This document shows, in pieces, positions 14,865 to 15,881 of a stretch of 15,881 nt of DNA (the first letter of the stretch is position 1; every line of letters starts with the position of its first letter). This DNA comes from an uncultured Oscillospiraceae bacterium (GTDB lineage Bacteria > Bacillota > Clostridia > Oscillospirales > Oscillospiraceae), in NCBI GenBank assembly GCA_947628265.1, contig CANQZF010000014.1, positions 1 through 15,881 of the forward strand, given 5' to 3'. The translations under genes and the position numbers were made by a program. The notes beneath the pieces were generated by a model. That model was given only the letters and a program-made list of their open reading frames with translations, was not told the origin of the DNA and did not search any database.

Positions 14865-15878
14865 TTATTTCACGGTCCACGCCATGGGGACGAAAATGCT
14901 GTTGTATACCTCGATGGCGTATGGGTCGGTCATCCCCGCCACGTAGTCCGCCACGGCGCGCTCCGGGCCCTCGCGGTAGACCGTTTCCAGGTATTCTGCC
15001 GACATTTTTGCCGGATTTTTAACGAAATAATCAAATATCCCGGAAAGAAGGCCCAAAACCTTCTTTTCCTCCCCCTTTACGGTGGGATTTTTGTAGACCC
15101 GCTCGTAGAGGAAGTCGGAAAACGCCTCCACCGCCCCGGCCACCTCCTCGCTCATGCGGATGACCCCGGAGGTCGTGCCCTGGGCGATGACGTCCTCCAC
15201 GATGGTGTTGATCCGGACGCTGTACCGTTTCCCCAGGACCTGCCGGACCACCTCGGGGATCTCCTCCCCCCGGAGGGTCCCGGAGCGGATGGCGTCGTCC
15301 ACGTCGTGGTTTATGTAGGCGATCTTGTCGGAGAGGCGCACCACCTGGCCCTCCAGGGTCCTGGAGAGGGGGTCGCAGGTGTGGCGCAAAATGCCCTCCC
15401 GCGTCTCGTTGGTGAGGTTGAGGCCCCGGCCCTCCTTCTCGATGACATCCACCACCCGGAGGCTCTGCTCGTAGTGCCGAAAGCCCCCCAGGTCCGCCAG
15501 AAGCTCGTTAAGGGCCCGCTCCCCGGCGTGGCCGAAGGGCGTGTGGCCCAGATCGTGGCCGAGACCGATGGCCTCCGTCAGGTCCTCGTTTAAGTTGAGG
15601 GCCCGGGCGATGGTGCGGGCGATGCGGGTGACCTCCAGCGTGTGCGTCAGGCGCGTGCGGTAGTGGTCCCCCTCCGGCTCCAAAAAGACCTGGGTCTTCT
15701 GCTTTAAGCGCCGGAAGGCCTTGGAGTGGGTGATCCTGTCGATGTCCCGCTGAAAGCAGGTGCGGACCTCATCCTCCTCCTCGGGCCGGAACCTGCCGGA
15801 GGAGTCCCGGGCGCGCACCCCGGCGTCACAAACGATGAGCTTTTCCAGCTCCTCCCGTCTCTCCCGAATATTCGCCAT
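14865..15878 (-). CDS. dgt: dGTP triphosphohydrolase-like HD-domain protein
   Basis: Predicted to cleave dNTPs, classically dGTP, to deoxynucleoside and triphosphate, tuning nucleotide pools. The HD metal site is visible as His79 in RTRLTHTLEV (75-84), His108-Asp109 in GLGHDLGHTPFGH (105-117) and Asp184 in RLSDKIAYINHD (181-192). FQRDIDRITHSKAFRRLKQK (42-61) is a family block. The 337 residues match the shorter Firmicutes form. The start is uncertain: the ATG at 15878 lies three bases from the right edge, so no ribosome site is visible and a longer protein cannot be excluded. It is the first visible gene of the dgt-dnaG-rpoD group, which is common in Clostridia. The substrate range in this lineage is not shown by sequence. 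Confidence 0.92.
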   Translation of the reverse strand: MANIRERREELEKLIVCDAGVRARDSSGRFRPEEEDEVRTCFQRDIDRITHSKAFRRLKQKTQVFLEPEGDHYRTRLTHTLEVTRIARTIARALNLNEDLTEAIGLGHDLGHTPFGHAGERALNELLADLGGFRHYEQSLRVVDVIEKEGRGLNLTNETREGILRHTCDPLSRTLEGQVVRLSDKIAYINHDVDDAIRSGTLRGEEIPEVVRQVLGKRYSVRINTIVEDVIAQGTTSGVIRMSEEVAGAVEAFSDFLYERVYKNPTVKGEEKKVLGLLSGIFDYFVKNPAKMSAEYLETVYREGPERAVADYVAGMTDPYAIEVYNSIFVPMAWTVK

Positions 15879-15881
15879 TTT

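Overview
The window looks like the chromosome of a GC-rich (roughly 60 percent) Clostridia member, most likely an Oscillospiraceae-type gut anaerobe. The grounds are the gene order dgt-dnaG-rpoD, a YlmC/YmxH-type sporulation protein, Firmicutes-type SigA promoters (TTGACA, 17 bp, TATAAT), strong AGGAGG ribosome sites, and GC-rich palindromic intergenic repeats. The genus is inference; no rRNA gene is in view. All 11 genes with a checkable start look intact; the start of dgt lies 3 bp from the right edge.

Layout. 1-435: control region with two tandem strong promoters firing left out of the window (probably an rRNA operon) and the promoter of glnS firing right. 436-2100: glnS (+). 2101-2740: repeat-packed gap between convergent genes. 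2741-4153: pyk (-) with its own promoter. 4262-4876: SSB-like protein with two OB folds (-). 5044-5886: DUF368 membrane protein (+), divergent from the SSB-like gene. 5887-6429: second repeat-rich gap. 6430-7809: family 4 glycosidase (-). 7880-9565: rpsB-tsf operon (-) with promoter, A-tract UP element and a ~113 nt leader. 9741-11267: membrane-anchored GH26-like protein, preceded at 11293-11598 by a YlmC/YmxH PRC-barrel protein (-). 11599-11901: third repeat cluster. 11902-15878: rpoD, dnaG and dgt (-), a tightly packed macromolecular-synthesis operon.

Most genes are housekeeping: translation (glnS, rpsB, tsf), replication and transcription initiation (dnaG, rpoD, dgt, SSB-like) and glycolysis (pyk). 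DUF368 probably recycles the undecaprenyl-phosphate carrier; the GH4 and GH26-like proteins act on carbohydrates. No CRISPR array, tRNA, transposase or defence system was seen.

The most unusual content is intergenic. At least eleven copies of a directional palindrome (GGGGAC-GGG...CCC-CTACG) sit only in the three gene-free gaps. Their outer flanks are conserved while the stem arms vary in a compensatory way. Pairs of them bracket a ~55 bp core that is nearly identical at two loci and decayed at a third, and one copy carries a 66 bp palindrome-rich insertion exactly in its loop. Two other palindrome families lie beside them. This mosaic is the best candidate here for something undescribed.
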